Assembly (NCBI RefSeq): GCF_007827275.1
Contig: NZ_VISE01000001.1
Coordinates: forward strand, 3,782,001-3,846,000
Direction: 5' to 3'
Source: Gillisia sp. Hel_I_86
GTDB taxonomy: Bacteria; Bacteroidota; Bacteroidia; Flavobacteriales; Flavobacteriaceae
DNA length: 64,000 bases
The notes beneath the pieces are model-generated. The model did not search any database. It had not been told where the DNA came from and saw only the letters and a list, made by a program, of their open reading frames with translations. The translations under genes and the position numbers were made by a program. Below, piece by piece: positions 1-7,956 of the stretch. Position 1 is the stretch's first letter. Every line of letters begins with the position of its first letter.

Positions 1-1
1 T

Positions 2-478
2 GCAGTCTCTTACAACTTAAAGCAATCCATCACTGAAGATTCAGAAAGTGATGATGTACAGATCACGGTAGATAAGACTGTTGTGATGATCAATGTTTCA
101 GATAAATTACTTTTTAAAAGTGGGAGCTATAGATTGAGCAACAAAGCGGATGGGTTGATGAAAAAATTAGCTGAAGTTATTAATTCTGAGCCTAGCATGG
201 AAGTAATGGTAGAAGGTCATACCGATTCTCAAACCATGGTTCCTGGATCTCATATTCAAGACAATTGGGATTTAAGCGTTAGAAGATCCACTTCTATAGT
301 AAGGGCGTTACAAGACAAGTACAATGTGGACCCTTCAAAATTAATTGCGGCAGGAAGAAGCAGTTATGCGCCTTTGGTAGAGAACTCCAATAAAGAAAAC
401 ATGGCGAAAAACAGAAGAACTAGAATAGTAATTATTCCAAATCTCGATAAATTCTTTGCAATGATGGATTCTGAATAG
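2..478 (+). CDS. OmpA-family protein, C-terminal part (5' end outside window)
   Basis: The frame is open from base 2, so the gene starts left of the window and only its last 158 codons are seen. They form an OmpA/MotB-type peptidoglycan-binding domain. The VEGHTDSQ motif carries the Asp that contacts diaminopimelate in the family. NWDLSVRRS follows, then AAGRSSYAPLVEN, and NRRTRIVI carries the second conserved binding Arg. Such domains anchor an outer-membrane or periplasmic protein to the cell wall. The N-terminal part is not visible, so porin, lipoprotein and MotB-like forms cannot be told apart. An internal ATG at 83 exists, but the domain begins before it, so it is not the true start. A strong hairpin terminator follows. 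Confidence 0.85.
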   Translation, partial: AVSYNLKQSITEDSESDDVQITVDKTVVMINVSDKLLFKSGSYRLSNKADGLMKKLAEVINSEPSMEVMVEGHTDSQTMVPGSHIQDNWDLSVRRSTSIVRALQDKYNVDPSKLIAAGRSSYAPLVENSNKENMAKNRRTRIVIIPNLDKFFAMMDSE

Positions 479-501
479 CCTGGCATTTATTAAGCATGAA
501 A

Positions 502-537
502 ATGGGATAAAGCTAAATTAGCTTTATCCCATTTTTT
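502..537 (+). terminator. Intrinsic terminator after the OmpA-family gene
   Basis: A perfect 13-bp stem (502-514 with 520-532, reading ATGGGATAAAGCT) with a 5-base loop is followed by a T-rich run. It lies 23 bases after the stop codon. Confidence 0.85.
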
Positions 538-655
538 ATTAACCATATTTACGGCCTCTTTAATAAAGTTAGAACTTCTATATTTTTCTTTCCGTGGTCT
601 TTCCTCCTCCCAGTAGCTCTAATATTTTCATTTTTACTTAGTGGGGTTTTAAAAC

Positions 656-1069
656 TTATTTTTTAAGAAAGTAGTGATCCAAAGCATATTTTCCACTTCC
701 AACAATACTTATAAAAGCATAAACCACCAAATATACCAGGGCCAATTCTTTAATTTGAAAGGGATCACTAGCGTGCACTACAAAAAAAGCTATAGCCATA
801 GTAAATAACAAAACCAATGCTGCCACTCTCGTGGCTAATCCGACCGCTATTAATATTGAACAGATTACTTCAGCAAAAACCGCAATTGTAAGAGTGGCGG
901 TTTCCCCAATTCCAATTGGATCTGCAAAAGAAATTTCTTGAGACCCAAAAAGCATGAGTAGCTTCGGGATGCCATGACCAAGCATTAACGCCGCAATCGC
1001 AACTCTAAGAAATAGCAATCCATAATCTGTGACCTGAAGGTTTAAATTTGTAATGTAGGTGTTTTTCAT
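656..1069 (-). CDS. DoxX-family inner-membrane protein
   Basis: A 137-residue protein with four hydrophobic segments: about residues 17-36, 57-77, 81-101 and 109-128. The first reads LLFLRVAIAALMLGHGIPKL, the typical opening of DoxX proteins (LLRxxxGxxFxxHGxxKL). The family consists of small four-helix integral membrane proteins. Members have been linked to thiosulfate:quinone oxidoreductase subunits and to redox or oxidative stress handling, but most, including this one, have no assigned reaction. It stands alone, transcribed away from the DUF4402/usher locus. Length is normal for the family. Confidence 0.85.
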   Translation of the reverse strand: MKNTYITNLNLQVTDYGLLFLRVAIAALMLGHGIPKLLMLFGSQEISFADPIGIGETATLTIAVFAEVICSILIAVGLATRVAALVLLFTMAIAFFVVHASDPFQIKELALVYLVVYAFISIVGSGKYALDHYFLKK

Positions 1070-1361
1070 AATTTTTATTAGAATTAAGTAGAGAAGTTAC
1101 AAAATATTAGGTGCCCTTGCTTTAAAAAAAGGGTATTAGTCCTCTAAATAATTTAGTTTAATATCATTTGAGCAAAACAACCACATATCTAATGTGGGAA
1201 TTCATCCTACAATCACTCAATGCTTTAATAATATTCTTTTCAACTCTATTTATCCTTAGTTTAAGCCAATTACAGTTAAAACCATCTTCTTTTTTGTCAG
1301 AATTTCTTAACTAAACGCTAAACTTTTGTGTATTTCATCGATTAAAATGGTATTTAGTCGA

Positions 1362-1388
1362 TTGCAAGCAATTGTTTGTCTATATTTG
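1362..1388 (+). promoter_or_regulatory. Candidate Bacteroidota-type promoter for the first DUF4402 gene
   Basis: TATATTTG at 1381-1388 fits the -7 consensus TAnnTTTG. A TTG at 1362-1364 lies 16 bases upstream, slightly shorter than the usual spacing. The start codon is 29 bases downstream. The rest of the 348-base gap from 1070 shows no other clear element. Confidence 0.5.
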
Positions 1389-1417
1389 AATATTGAATTA
1401 TTTAAACACACTGTAAC

Positions 1418-1915
1418 ATGAAAAATATAAAAACCCTTATTGGAATTTTAACCTTATGTTTTTCTTTTACAGCCTTCCCTCAAGCAACAGCATCTTTCAA
1501 TGCATCGGTTACGATTATAGAACCAATTGGAATCACCACTACCTCAGATCTTAAGTTTGCCAACGTAGACGCTAAAAACGGTGGAGAAATAACCCTTACA
1601 CCTAATAGTACGAGAGCTACTTCTGGAGATGTGGAATTGACCGATGGTGGAACTGCTTCAGCTGCATCTTTCGAGATCACTGGCGAAGCCGGATATACGT
1701 ATGAAGTTACTTTGCCTAGCAATAACTATGTATTATCTAATGGAAGTGAAACTATGGAGATCACTAATTTTACTTCAGACTTTAATAATGATAACGTACT
1801 AGCAGTTGGATCACAAACCATTAATGTAGGTGCAACCCTAAAAGTAAATCCTAATCAAACTCCGGGAACCTATGTTAATCAAGATGGATTTAATATAACT
1901 GTTAATTACAACTAG
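1418..1915 (+). CDS. DUF4402 secreted protein, candidate pilin-like subunit 1
   Basis: A 165-residue exported protein. Residues 1-22 form a signal peptide (KKxx start, hydrophobic core, cleavage near FPQA). The mature part is one DUF4402 domain. An N-terminal strand leads to IIEPIGITTTSDLKFANV, followed by the small-residue-rich core with GGEITLTPN, and a terminal strand GFNITVNYN. DUF4402 is a beta-rich domain of unknown function. The final G-x-Y ... V-T-V-x-Y pattern resembles that of spore coat U and fimbrial subunits. Three similar genes, a PapD-like chaperone and an usher-like protein follow on the same strand, so a role as a surface-fibre subunit is inferred. Confidence 0.8.
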   Translation: MKNIKTLIGILTLCFSFTAFPQATASFNASVTIIEPIGITTTSDLKFANVDAKNGGEITLTPNSTRATSGDVELTDGGTASAASFEITGEAGYTYEVTLPSNNYVLSNGSETMEITNFTSDFNNDNVLAVGSQTINVGATLKVNPNQTPGTYVNQDGFNITVNYN

Positions 1916-2514
1916 AATATATATCATCTACTATATCTTTAGGTATTACCCATAAACACATACTACACTTCTACCTTCAACTTTTTTCCTGCTTTCTTTT
2001 TAACCCCTCATTGAAAGTTTAATTCCCCATTTGTCCCGAATTCTTTAAAAGTATTTTCCCCTCGAATTATCTGGATATAATTCGCGAACCTGCCCCAAGC
2101 TTCTTGATTGCAATAACAAGCAATACTTTTAAAATACCTCTACTCTTTTCCTTCTTAGATCTTTGGACACGCTTAAAATTTAAAGACCGATCTAAAATAT
2201 GCCAGCTAATTACTTCTATATCATAAATACCAAAAGCACCGAGGAGTGCTGCTACTTTACGACCAATACGTCAATTTTCAGATTGCCAATTAAAAACGAT
2301 CACGAAAAATACAATTCTGTTTTATTCTGCATACGCACCTGTCAAAAATGGCAGAATTTTACTGCTTATTAGCAGTAATATAAAATTAAAAATTTCTTGA
2401 GACCGACTATCCCCGAGGGAGAGCCGTTGTGGAATTATTTAGATAAAAAAGTTTGGAGCTGGGATATATAGCGCAACCTCCAGTATCACTGATGGACTGT
2501 CAAAATTTTCGGGG
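1916..2514. other. Long AT-rich gap with no supported gene
   Basis: Between DUF4402 genes 1 and 2 lie about 1.1 kb without an intact gene. In this first part the only ORF of note is a 57-codon ATG-started frame at 2199-2372. It has no recognisable motif and no promoter, and I do not call it a gene. Given the DUF4402 remnant just downstream, the stretch is probably decayed coding DNA. Confidence 0.4.
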
Positions 2515-2655
2515 TATCTTAAACCGATTATAGCTATTGGACTTGCTATTGGCTTTCAAAACCTTAAATTTAGTCCATCCTAAATGTAGATCTTGGTCAT
2601 GCTCAAGGAAAGTATTGTATTCACTAGAATTCATGTTACAGTTAATTTCAACTAG
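2515..2655 (+). pseudogene. Degenerate remnant of a further DUF4402 gene
   Basis: Fragments in two or more frames resemble both ends of the neighbouring DUF4402 proteins. At about 2520-2580 one frame reads LKPIIAIG then NLKFSPS, like the EPIGIT..DLKFANV opening. At 2583-2610 another reads LNVDLGHAQGK, like the GATLNxxxNQxxG segment. At 2632-2655 a third reads HVTVNFN-stop, like the FNVTVSYN terminus. Stops and frameshifts separate them and the middle of the domain is missing. This suggests that a tandem paralogue was lost by internal deletion and decay. Confidence 0.4.
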
Positions 2656-2942
2656 GATTCATTCCCTTTATCCATAATAATTAAAAATCACCTACAAATA
2701 ACCTCTTGATACAAATTTAATTTTTATTTCTATTCCCTTTTTATTTTAAACTTCTTTCCATATTTATATAAAATGCATGATTTTTCCGCGGCAAATGGCT
2801 AATTAATGAAGCTTTAATTGAATATATTTTAGATAAAAATTGATATATTTTAGTGTTTTAGCCTTACTTGAACAACGGAAAACATTCTTTTTTTTGCATT
2901 TTATCGAACATATATTGCTATTCATCGAGTTTTTGAAGTTTT

Positions 2943-2976
2943 TTGCAAGTGCTACATTTAATTTCCTCCATCTTTG
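2943..2976 (+). promoter_or_regulatory. Candidate promoter for DUF4402 gene 2
   Basis: TTG at 2943-2945 and CATCTTTG at 2969-2976, with 23 bases between, approximate the TTG / TAnnTTTG consensus with one mismatch. The position, 34 bases before the ATG at 3011, supports that start over a far-upstream in-frame ATG at 2840. Confidence 0.35.
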
Positions 2977-3010
2977 TGTTGTTATTATTAACCCCCAAAT
3001 TAACCTACAG

Positions 3011-3496
3011 ATGAAAAAAATTACTTTTGTTTTGATCGCTTTAATAACTGGAACTACGTTCGCTCAGAATTCAAAAACAGCAACCGCTCCCGTAAATGCT
3101 GAAATTGTAAGTCCAATTGGAATTACACGTGATACTGATACTTCCATGGATTTTGGAAAGTTTACTACATCAACTGCTGCTGCTACTGTTGTTTTGTCTG
3201 CTAATGGTGCCACTAGGACTTTTTCGGCAACAGATATGGAAATTGCAGCTTATGGAACATTTGATGTTCCAGCATTCACCGTAACCAAAGATGCAGATGC
3301 ACTTTATAAAGTTGCTATGTCTGTAACTACGCAGCCTGGTACAGAAATGACATTAACAAACCTTACACATACACTTGGTGCTGATGGTGCAAATGATGAA
3401 TCAACTTTTAGTATTGGAGGAACTTTAAATGTACCTGCCGATGCAACAGCTGGTGCCCAAAGTGGTCTAGTTTCAGTAACTGTAACTTACGAATAA
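3011..3496 (+). CDS. DUF4402 secreted protein, candidate pilin-like subunit 2
   Basis: A 161-residue exported protein starting MKKITFVLIALITGTTFAQ, a clean signal peptide with cleavage after about residue 19. The mature part has the DUF4402 layout: EIVSPIGITRDTDTSMDFGKF, then the VVLSANGATRTFSA hairpin region, and a closing strand GLVSVTVTYE. The frame is open upstream to 2840, but the signal peptide begins at 3011 and a promoter-like element lies inside the longer version, so 3011 is chosen. A hairpin terminator follows at 3520, so this subunit may be transcribed on its own and in excess over the downstream genes, as major pilins often are. That last point is inference. Confidence 0.82.
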   Translation: MKKITFVLIALITGTTFAQNSKTATAPVNAEIVSPIGITRDTDTSMDFGKFTTSTAAATVVLSANGATRTFSATDMEIAAYGTFDVPAFTVTKDADALYKVAMSVTTQPGTEMTLTNLTHTLGADGANDESTFSIGGTLNVPADATAGAQSGLVSVTVTYE

Positions 3497-3519
3497 TAAA
3501 TAAGTATATTGTATATTTA

Positions 3520-3548
3520 AAAACGCCGCCCCTATGGTGGCGTTTTTC
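3520..3548 (+). terminator. Intrinsic terminator after DUF4402 gene 2
   Basis: An 11-bp stem with one G-T wobble (AAAACGCCGCC at 3520-3530 with 3537-3547) and a short loop, followed by a T run. It separates subunit 2 from the next genes. Confidence 0.8.
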
Positions 3549-3585
3549 GCTTTCTATCATATTTTATTTAACTGTTCTATTACTT

Positions 3586-4089
3586 ATGAAATCTATTTTA
3601 CTCATACTATTTATTTTAATGTTTGCCCTAAAAGCCCGTTCCCAGAATTCTGCTACCAGCAATGTTGAAGCTCGGGTTGTTGTTGTAGAGCCCATTAAAA
3701 TAACAAAGTCGGTTGATCTTAATTTTGGAAATGTAATCGCAGGATATACCCAAGGAACTATTATTTTATCACCAGATGGAACAAGAATAGCAAATGGGGT
3801 TCAGATCTCTAATGCTGTTCCAGGAGATGTATCGGCTGCAGAAGCTGTAGTGACCCATGGTGAATATAATTATTCCATAAGCCTTCCAGATGATTTTACA
3901 TTGTTCAACGAAAGTAATCCCAACCAGTTTATGGTTATTAACCAGTTTCAGGTAACACCTTTACCAGAAATCACCAATCAGGGAGATGATGTTTTAAGGA
4001 TTGGGGCTACTTTAAACCTTGAGGCCAATCAGTCCTCTGGGTATTATACAAATCCATCAGGATTCAATGTTACAGTTTCTTATAATTAA
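3586..4089 (+). CDS. DUF4402 secreted protein, candidate pilin-like subunit 3
   Basis: A 167-residue protein with a signal peptide at residues 1-19 (hydrophobic ILLILFILMFAL, cleavage near ARSQ). It has the same fold markers as its neighbours: VVVEPIKITKSVDLNFGNV at about 28-46, TIILSPDGTR, a YNYSISLP strand, RIGATLNLEANQSSGYYTN, and the terminal strand GFNVTVSYN. It is closest to subunit 1. The gene lies 89 bases before the chaperone gene and after a terminator, so it probably heads the transcript that includes the chaperone, surface protein and usher. Confidence 0.82.
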   Translation: MKSILLILFILMFALKARSQNSATSNVEARVVVVEPIKITKSVDLNFGNVIAGYTQGTIILSPDGTRIANGVQISNAVPGDVSAAEAVVTHGEYNYSISLPDDFTLFNESNPNQFMVINQFQVTPLPEITNQGDDVLRIGATLNLEANQSSGYYTNPSGFNVTVSYN

Positions 4090-4178
4090 GAATTGGTAAT
4101 ACCCAATTGTTGTTTCATTACTTTAATTACCTTTGAACCTCAATTCTTTAAAGAATCTTTTTCTATTTTCAATAAATT

Positions 4179-5009
4179 ATGAAACAAAATTCGAAATCCC
4201 CATTCCTATTTGTTCTAGTAACATGTATCATTTTCACTTCTTCTTTTACATTCGCTCAAGGAGATCTTATGGTGATCCCAAAAAGATTGGTGTTTGCAGG
4301 ATCGGAAAGATCACAAGAGATCAACCTGATAAATACCGGTGCAGACACAGCAACCTATGCTATTTCCTTTATTCAGTATAAAATGAACGAGGATGGAAGT
4401 TTCGATGAGATTGAAAACCCGGAAGAGGGTCAGAATTTTGCCAATGAATTTCTTCGCTATTACCCTAGAAGGGTTAATTTAGCACCTAATGAGGCTCAAA
4501 CTATCCGGGTCCAAATCACTAAAAGAAACCTGTTGAATCCTGGCGAATATCGTTCGCACATGTATTTTAGAGCTGTGGAAGAAGTAACAGCTTTAGAAGA
4601 AAGTGATATCGAGGACGAAGAGGATGCCATTTCCATTAATATCAAAACTGTTTTTGGGATTAGTATTCCCATAATAATAAGAAATGGGGCATCTACAACC
4701 AAATTGGAGTTAAAAGATTTTAATTTAATACAGGATGATAATAAAACAAAATTATCGATTGAATTTAACCGAAATGGAAATTTTTCTACCTACGGCGATC
4801 TTTCTGTCGAGTATATTCCTGAAGTGGGTGAAAGCTATAAAATTACGGCAGTAAGAGGATTAGCGGTTTATACGCCAAACAATAAAAGAAAGTTTGTTTT
4901 AAATCTTCCCGAAATGGAAGGTGTAGATTATTCCAAAGGAAAATTAAAGATCTCTTACAAAACTGCTGAAGGTAAAATTTATGATGAATATTTGTATGAT
5001 TTGAATTAG
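4179..5009 (+). CDS. PapD-like periplasmic pilus chaperone
   Basis: A 276-residue protein with a signal peptide (about residues 1-27, cleaved near TFAQG). The mature N-terminal half fits the PapD-type immunoglobulin fold: GDLMVIPKRLVFAGSERSQEINLINTG, YAISFIQYKMNEDG, then the edge-strand region RYYPRRVNLAPNEAQTIRVQ. The NLAPNEAQTIRV stretch corresponds to the alternating hydrophobic G1 strand and turn that donate a strand to subunits. RSHMYFRAV and FGISIPIIIRNG match the end of domain 1 and the start of domain 2. An acidic insertion (EESDIEDEEDA) sits in the linker. It should cap DUF4402 subunits in the periplasm and pass them to the usher encoded downstream. Confidence 0.78.
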   Translation: MKQNSKSPFLFVLVTCIIFTSSFTFAQGDLMVIPKRLVFAGSERSQEINLINTGADTATYAISFIQYKMNEDGSFDEIENPEEGQNFANEFLRYYPRRVNLAPNEAQTIRVQITKRNLLNPGEYRSHMYFRAVEEVTALEESDIEDEEDAISINIKTVFGISIPIIIRNGASTTKLELKDFNLIQDDNKTKLSIEFNRNGNFSTYGDLSVEYIPEVGESYKITAVRGLAVYTPNNKRKFVLNLPEMEGVDYSKGKLKISYKTAEGKIYDEYLYDLN

Positions 5010-5025
5010 TCCCAAACTAAATTCT

Positions 5026-7395
5026 ATGGTAAAAAATTACTTTTTAACCTGTTCCCTCAATAACTTGAAGGGTACACGGCATTTCATGTGTATTCTCTTT
5101 TTCATACTTGCATTTAGTTTTTCAGGAAATGTTTATGGACAAGGCGGTAAACCTAAAAAGTCCGATCCCACTATTTTAAATGTCACAGCCACAAGCAAGT
5201 CTGTCTGTCCCACTTCAACTATAGGTATTTCTTTTACCCTTCAAAACGGGAAGGGAAGTGCTAATAGCGGGGCGTATTTTACCACATCCAGTGAATTCAC
5301 AATTTCCCTAATTTATATAAATTCTTCGGGAAATTCGGTAATAGTTAATAGCGGTAATCCATTTTCGCTATCTTCTTCAGAAATTCCACTTGGTATTAAT
5401 GAAGCAACTTCTTTACCTATAACCCGAACTTATACTATACCACTTAACACCATAACTAGATCTGACTATAGGATTGAATTAAGTTCTGTTAATCCTAATA
5501 TCATCGGAAGTGATTTGTCCAGATCCACTCCTTTTACTATAAGTGATAATAATTATTGGTCCGGCGCGATCGACTCAGATTGGAACAAATCTGGAAACTG
5601 GGAATGTGATTTGATACCTTCTTATATAAATAATGCAGTTGTAAATAATGTTTCGACCTTTTACCCTTTATTAAATACTGGGGCAGCCGGTAAATGTAAA
5701 AATCTCATTGTTAGTTCCGGTTCGTCTTTAAGTGTCTTGGACAATACACTAAATATAAATGGAACAATTTCCAATAACGGAACATTTAACGCGCTAAATG
5801 GAACTATAGCATTACAAGGAGGTAGTGCTCAAACCATTCCCGCCGATACTTTTGTATCTAATAGGGTTAGGAATTTAACCATCAATAATACCTCTGGAGT
5901 TAGCCTTAGTGGAATTTTAGAAATAACTGGCTATTTAAATATAGCCAGCGGTAATTTAAATACAGGAGATAATTTAATCCTCATATCGAGTTTAACTCAA
6001 ACCGCCCTTATAGATGGATCTGGAAATGGAACTGTTTCAGGAAGTGTTACTATGCAGCGATATTTATTTCCAGTAGTGGGATATAAGTATATTACTAGCC
6101 CCTTTCAAAACACTACTGTGGGGGATTATGCTGGGGTTGTAGATCTTACAGCAAGCTTTCCAAATTTCTATAGATATAATGAAAACCGGGAAAGCTCACA
6201 AAATGAAGATGCCACAGGTTTCGAAGATTATTCTTCACCTTCATTGCCCCTTTCTATTTTAGAAGGCTATGCACTAAATTTTGGAAGCTCAGCTGCTCCT
6301 AAAACGATTGAAATCACGGGTATTGTAACCAATGGATCCCAGCAAATAAACCTTTCCCATAACAATGGAACTTACACTAAAGGCTTTAACCTTGTTGGAA
6401 ATCCCTACCCTTCTCCAATAGATTGGGCATCCCCTGGATGGACAAAGGACAATATAGACGATGCGATTTATTATTTTTCAGCAACCGATCAATATACCGG
6501 GATCTATTCCTCTTATGTAAATGGGATCCAGAGTGGTGCTGGTTCATCTTCCAACATAATCCCATCTATGCAGGGCTTTTTTGTTCATGTTACAGATTCA
6601 CCCACTGGAACCTATCCTGTTTCTGCTACTTTAGGTACCACCAATGCCGTTCGGGTAACAGATTTCAGTCAGCCATTCTATAAATCTCCTATAGAGGATT
6701 CCTTTACTTTAATAAGATTAAATGCAGAATTCGATGGAACTAACCAAAAGGATGAAACCGTAGTTTATTTTAACAATTATGCTACTGAAGCTTTTGATAA
6801 AGAATTTGATGCCTTAAAATTGATGAATACCAATCCTGCTACCCCTAACCTTTATAGTATATCAAATACAAATGAAATCCTTTCTATTAATGCAGTTCCC
6901 TCTTATAATGGACTAAATGAACTAAGAATACCATTGGGGCTAAACATAGAAAATGAAGCTTGGATCACTATCTCTTTGACCAATAAAGAAGAAATCGTGT
7001 CTGGAAGCTATATATATTTAATCGATTTGGAAAAAAGAATTAGTATTAACCTAATGAACAAAAGTGAATATAGGTTCTATGCATCTTCAGGCAAAAATGA
7101 AAAACGGTTCCAATTGGTTTTTTCAGATATTCAAATCAATGATCCAGCAATCTTCTTCAACGATCTATTTAGCGTATCACAAAATGAGGGTACAGTAAAA
7201 ATAAAAATGAATTTGGAGCTAGGAAAAATTGGGGATATAAAGGTTTCCACGGTAACAGGGCAACTTATAGAAACTCAATTTGTTTCAGAAAACGATATTA
7301 TTGATATTAAAGGAATAAAGAGCTCTGGTTTATATCTTATCAGTTTCTATTCCAATGAAGGTGTATTCACTAAAAAGGTATTAATTAAAAAATGA
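5026..7395 (+). CDS. T9SS-sorted surface protein (type A sorting domain)
   Basis: A 789-residue protein with a signal peptide cleaved near VYGQG (about residue 39). The long N-terminal region may be trimmed if translation starts at Met21. The body is Ser/Thr/Asn-rich beta structure, with an NYWSGAIDSDWNKSGNWE segment near residue 180 and repeated NNGT/SGNL motifs typical of flavobacterial adhesin-like proteins. The last roughly 70 residues form a type IX secretion sorting domain (GKIGDIKVSTVTGQLIETQ then GLYLISFYSNEGVFTKKVLIKK). That domain directs export and anchoring at the cell surface. It lies 16 bases after the chaperone and overlaps the next gene by 4 bases, so it belongs to the operon. 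It could be a tip adhesin or a cell-surface base for the fibre. Confidence 0.8.
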   Translation: MVKNYFLTCSLNNLKGTRHFMCILFFILAFSFSGNVYGQGGKPKKSDPTILNVTATSKSVCPTSTIGISFTLQNGKGSANSGAYFTTSSEFTISLIYINSSGNSVIVNSGNPFSLSSSEIPLGINEATSLPITRTYTIPLNTITRSDYRIELSSVNPNIIGSDLSRSTPFTISDNNYWSGAIDSDWNKSGNWECDLIPSYINNAVVNNVSTFYPLLNTGAAGKCKNLIVSSGSSLSVLDNTLNINGTISNNGTFNALNGTIALQGGSAQTIPADTFVSNRVRNLTINNTSGVSLSGILEITGYLNIASGNLNTGDNLILISSLTQTALIDGSGNGTVSGSVTMQRYLFPVVGYKYITSPFQNTTVGDYAGVVDLTASFPNFYRYNENRESSQNEDATGFEDYSSPSLPLSILEGYALNFGSSAAPKTIEITGIVTNGSQQINLSHNNGTYTKGFNLVGNPYPSPIDWASPGWTKDNIDDAIYYFSATDQYTGIYSSYVNGIQSGAGSSSNIIPSMQGFFVHVTDSPTGTYPVSATLGTTNAVRVTDFSQPFYKSPIEDSFTLIRLNAEFDGTNQKDETVVYFNNYATEAFDKEFDALKLMNTNPATPNLYSISNTNEILSINAVPSYNGLNELRIPLGLNIENEAWITISLTNKEEIVSGSYIYLIDLEKRISINLMNKSEYRFYASSGKNEKRFQLVFSDIQINDPAIFFNDLFSVSQNEGTVKIKMNLELGKIGDIKVSTVTGQLIETQFVSENDIIDIKGIKSSGLYLISFYSNEGVFTKKVLIKK

Positions 7396-7928
7396 TGAAG
7401 GAATACCATAACACATCTCGAACTCACCTATCTAAAAGAGCTTATAAATGGGTCTTACTTTCTTTTTTGTTAGTTGGAGCACTCCCATCTTTTGCTCAAG
7501 AAAATCCTCCTGTTCCTATTGAGGTAAAAGTAAGGACAGCACGATTTTTGAATTTTGGTAAATTCACGCTGGGAACTGCCGGAGGAAATGTTATAGTTGC
7601 ACCAAATAGCCTACGAACACAAATTGGGGAAATATACTTGTTGAATATTGGTCCTACTGTATCTTCGGCGATGTATGAAGTAACAGCCAACCCGGGAACT
7701 ATTATTACCATTTCCCACCCCGACAGTTTTATGCTTTTAGGGAGCAGCGGAGATCAGATCCTGCTGGATAATTTAACATATAGCGTTCCAAAAACTTTTA
7801 TCACAACTGCACCCTCAACCAGTATCAATGAGATTGAAATTGGAGGAACCTTGCATATAGGCAATATTTCTGGAAATGGTGCCGGCTCTTATAGTGGCAC
7901 CATCGCCATAACATTCATCCAACAATAA
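7392..7928 (+). CDS. DUF4402-like secreted protein, candidate minor subunit 4
   Basis: A 178-residue protein that starts inside the stop of the previous gene (ATGA overlap), which implies translational coupling. A signal peptide with a long positive n-region is cleaved near SFAQE (about residue 36). The domain follows the DUF4402 plan but is more divergent: VKVRTARFLNFGKFTLGTAGGNVIVAPN, a conserved MYEVTANPG strand, IEIGGTLHIG, and a terminal strand YSGTIAITFIQQ. It is encoded just before the usher, the place often held by a minor or initiating subunit in chaperone-usher operons. That role is inferred from position only. Confidence 0.72.
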   Translation: MMKEYHNTSRTHLSKRAYKWVLLSFLLVGALPSFAQENPPVPIEVKVRTARFLNFGKFTLGTAGGNVIVAPNSLRTQIGEIYLLNIGPTVSSAMYEVTANPGTIITISHPDSFMLLGSSGDQILLDNLTYSVPKTFITTAPSTSINEIEIGGTLHIGNISGNGAGSYSGTIAITFIQQ

Positions 7929-7956
7929 TTATATTCAAGTAAGTAGCCCCCTCTTA

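Noticed and set aside
2199-2372. 57-codon ORF in the gap between DUF4402 genes
   Set aside because: It has no recognisable motif, signal or promoter, and sits beside a decayed paralogue. It is probably chance.
2840-3010. Longer start for DUF4402 gene 2
   Set aside because: The added residues would precede a perfect signal peptide that begins at 3011, and a promoter-like element lies inside them.
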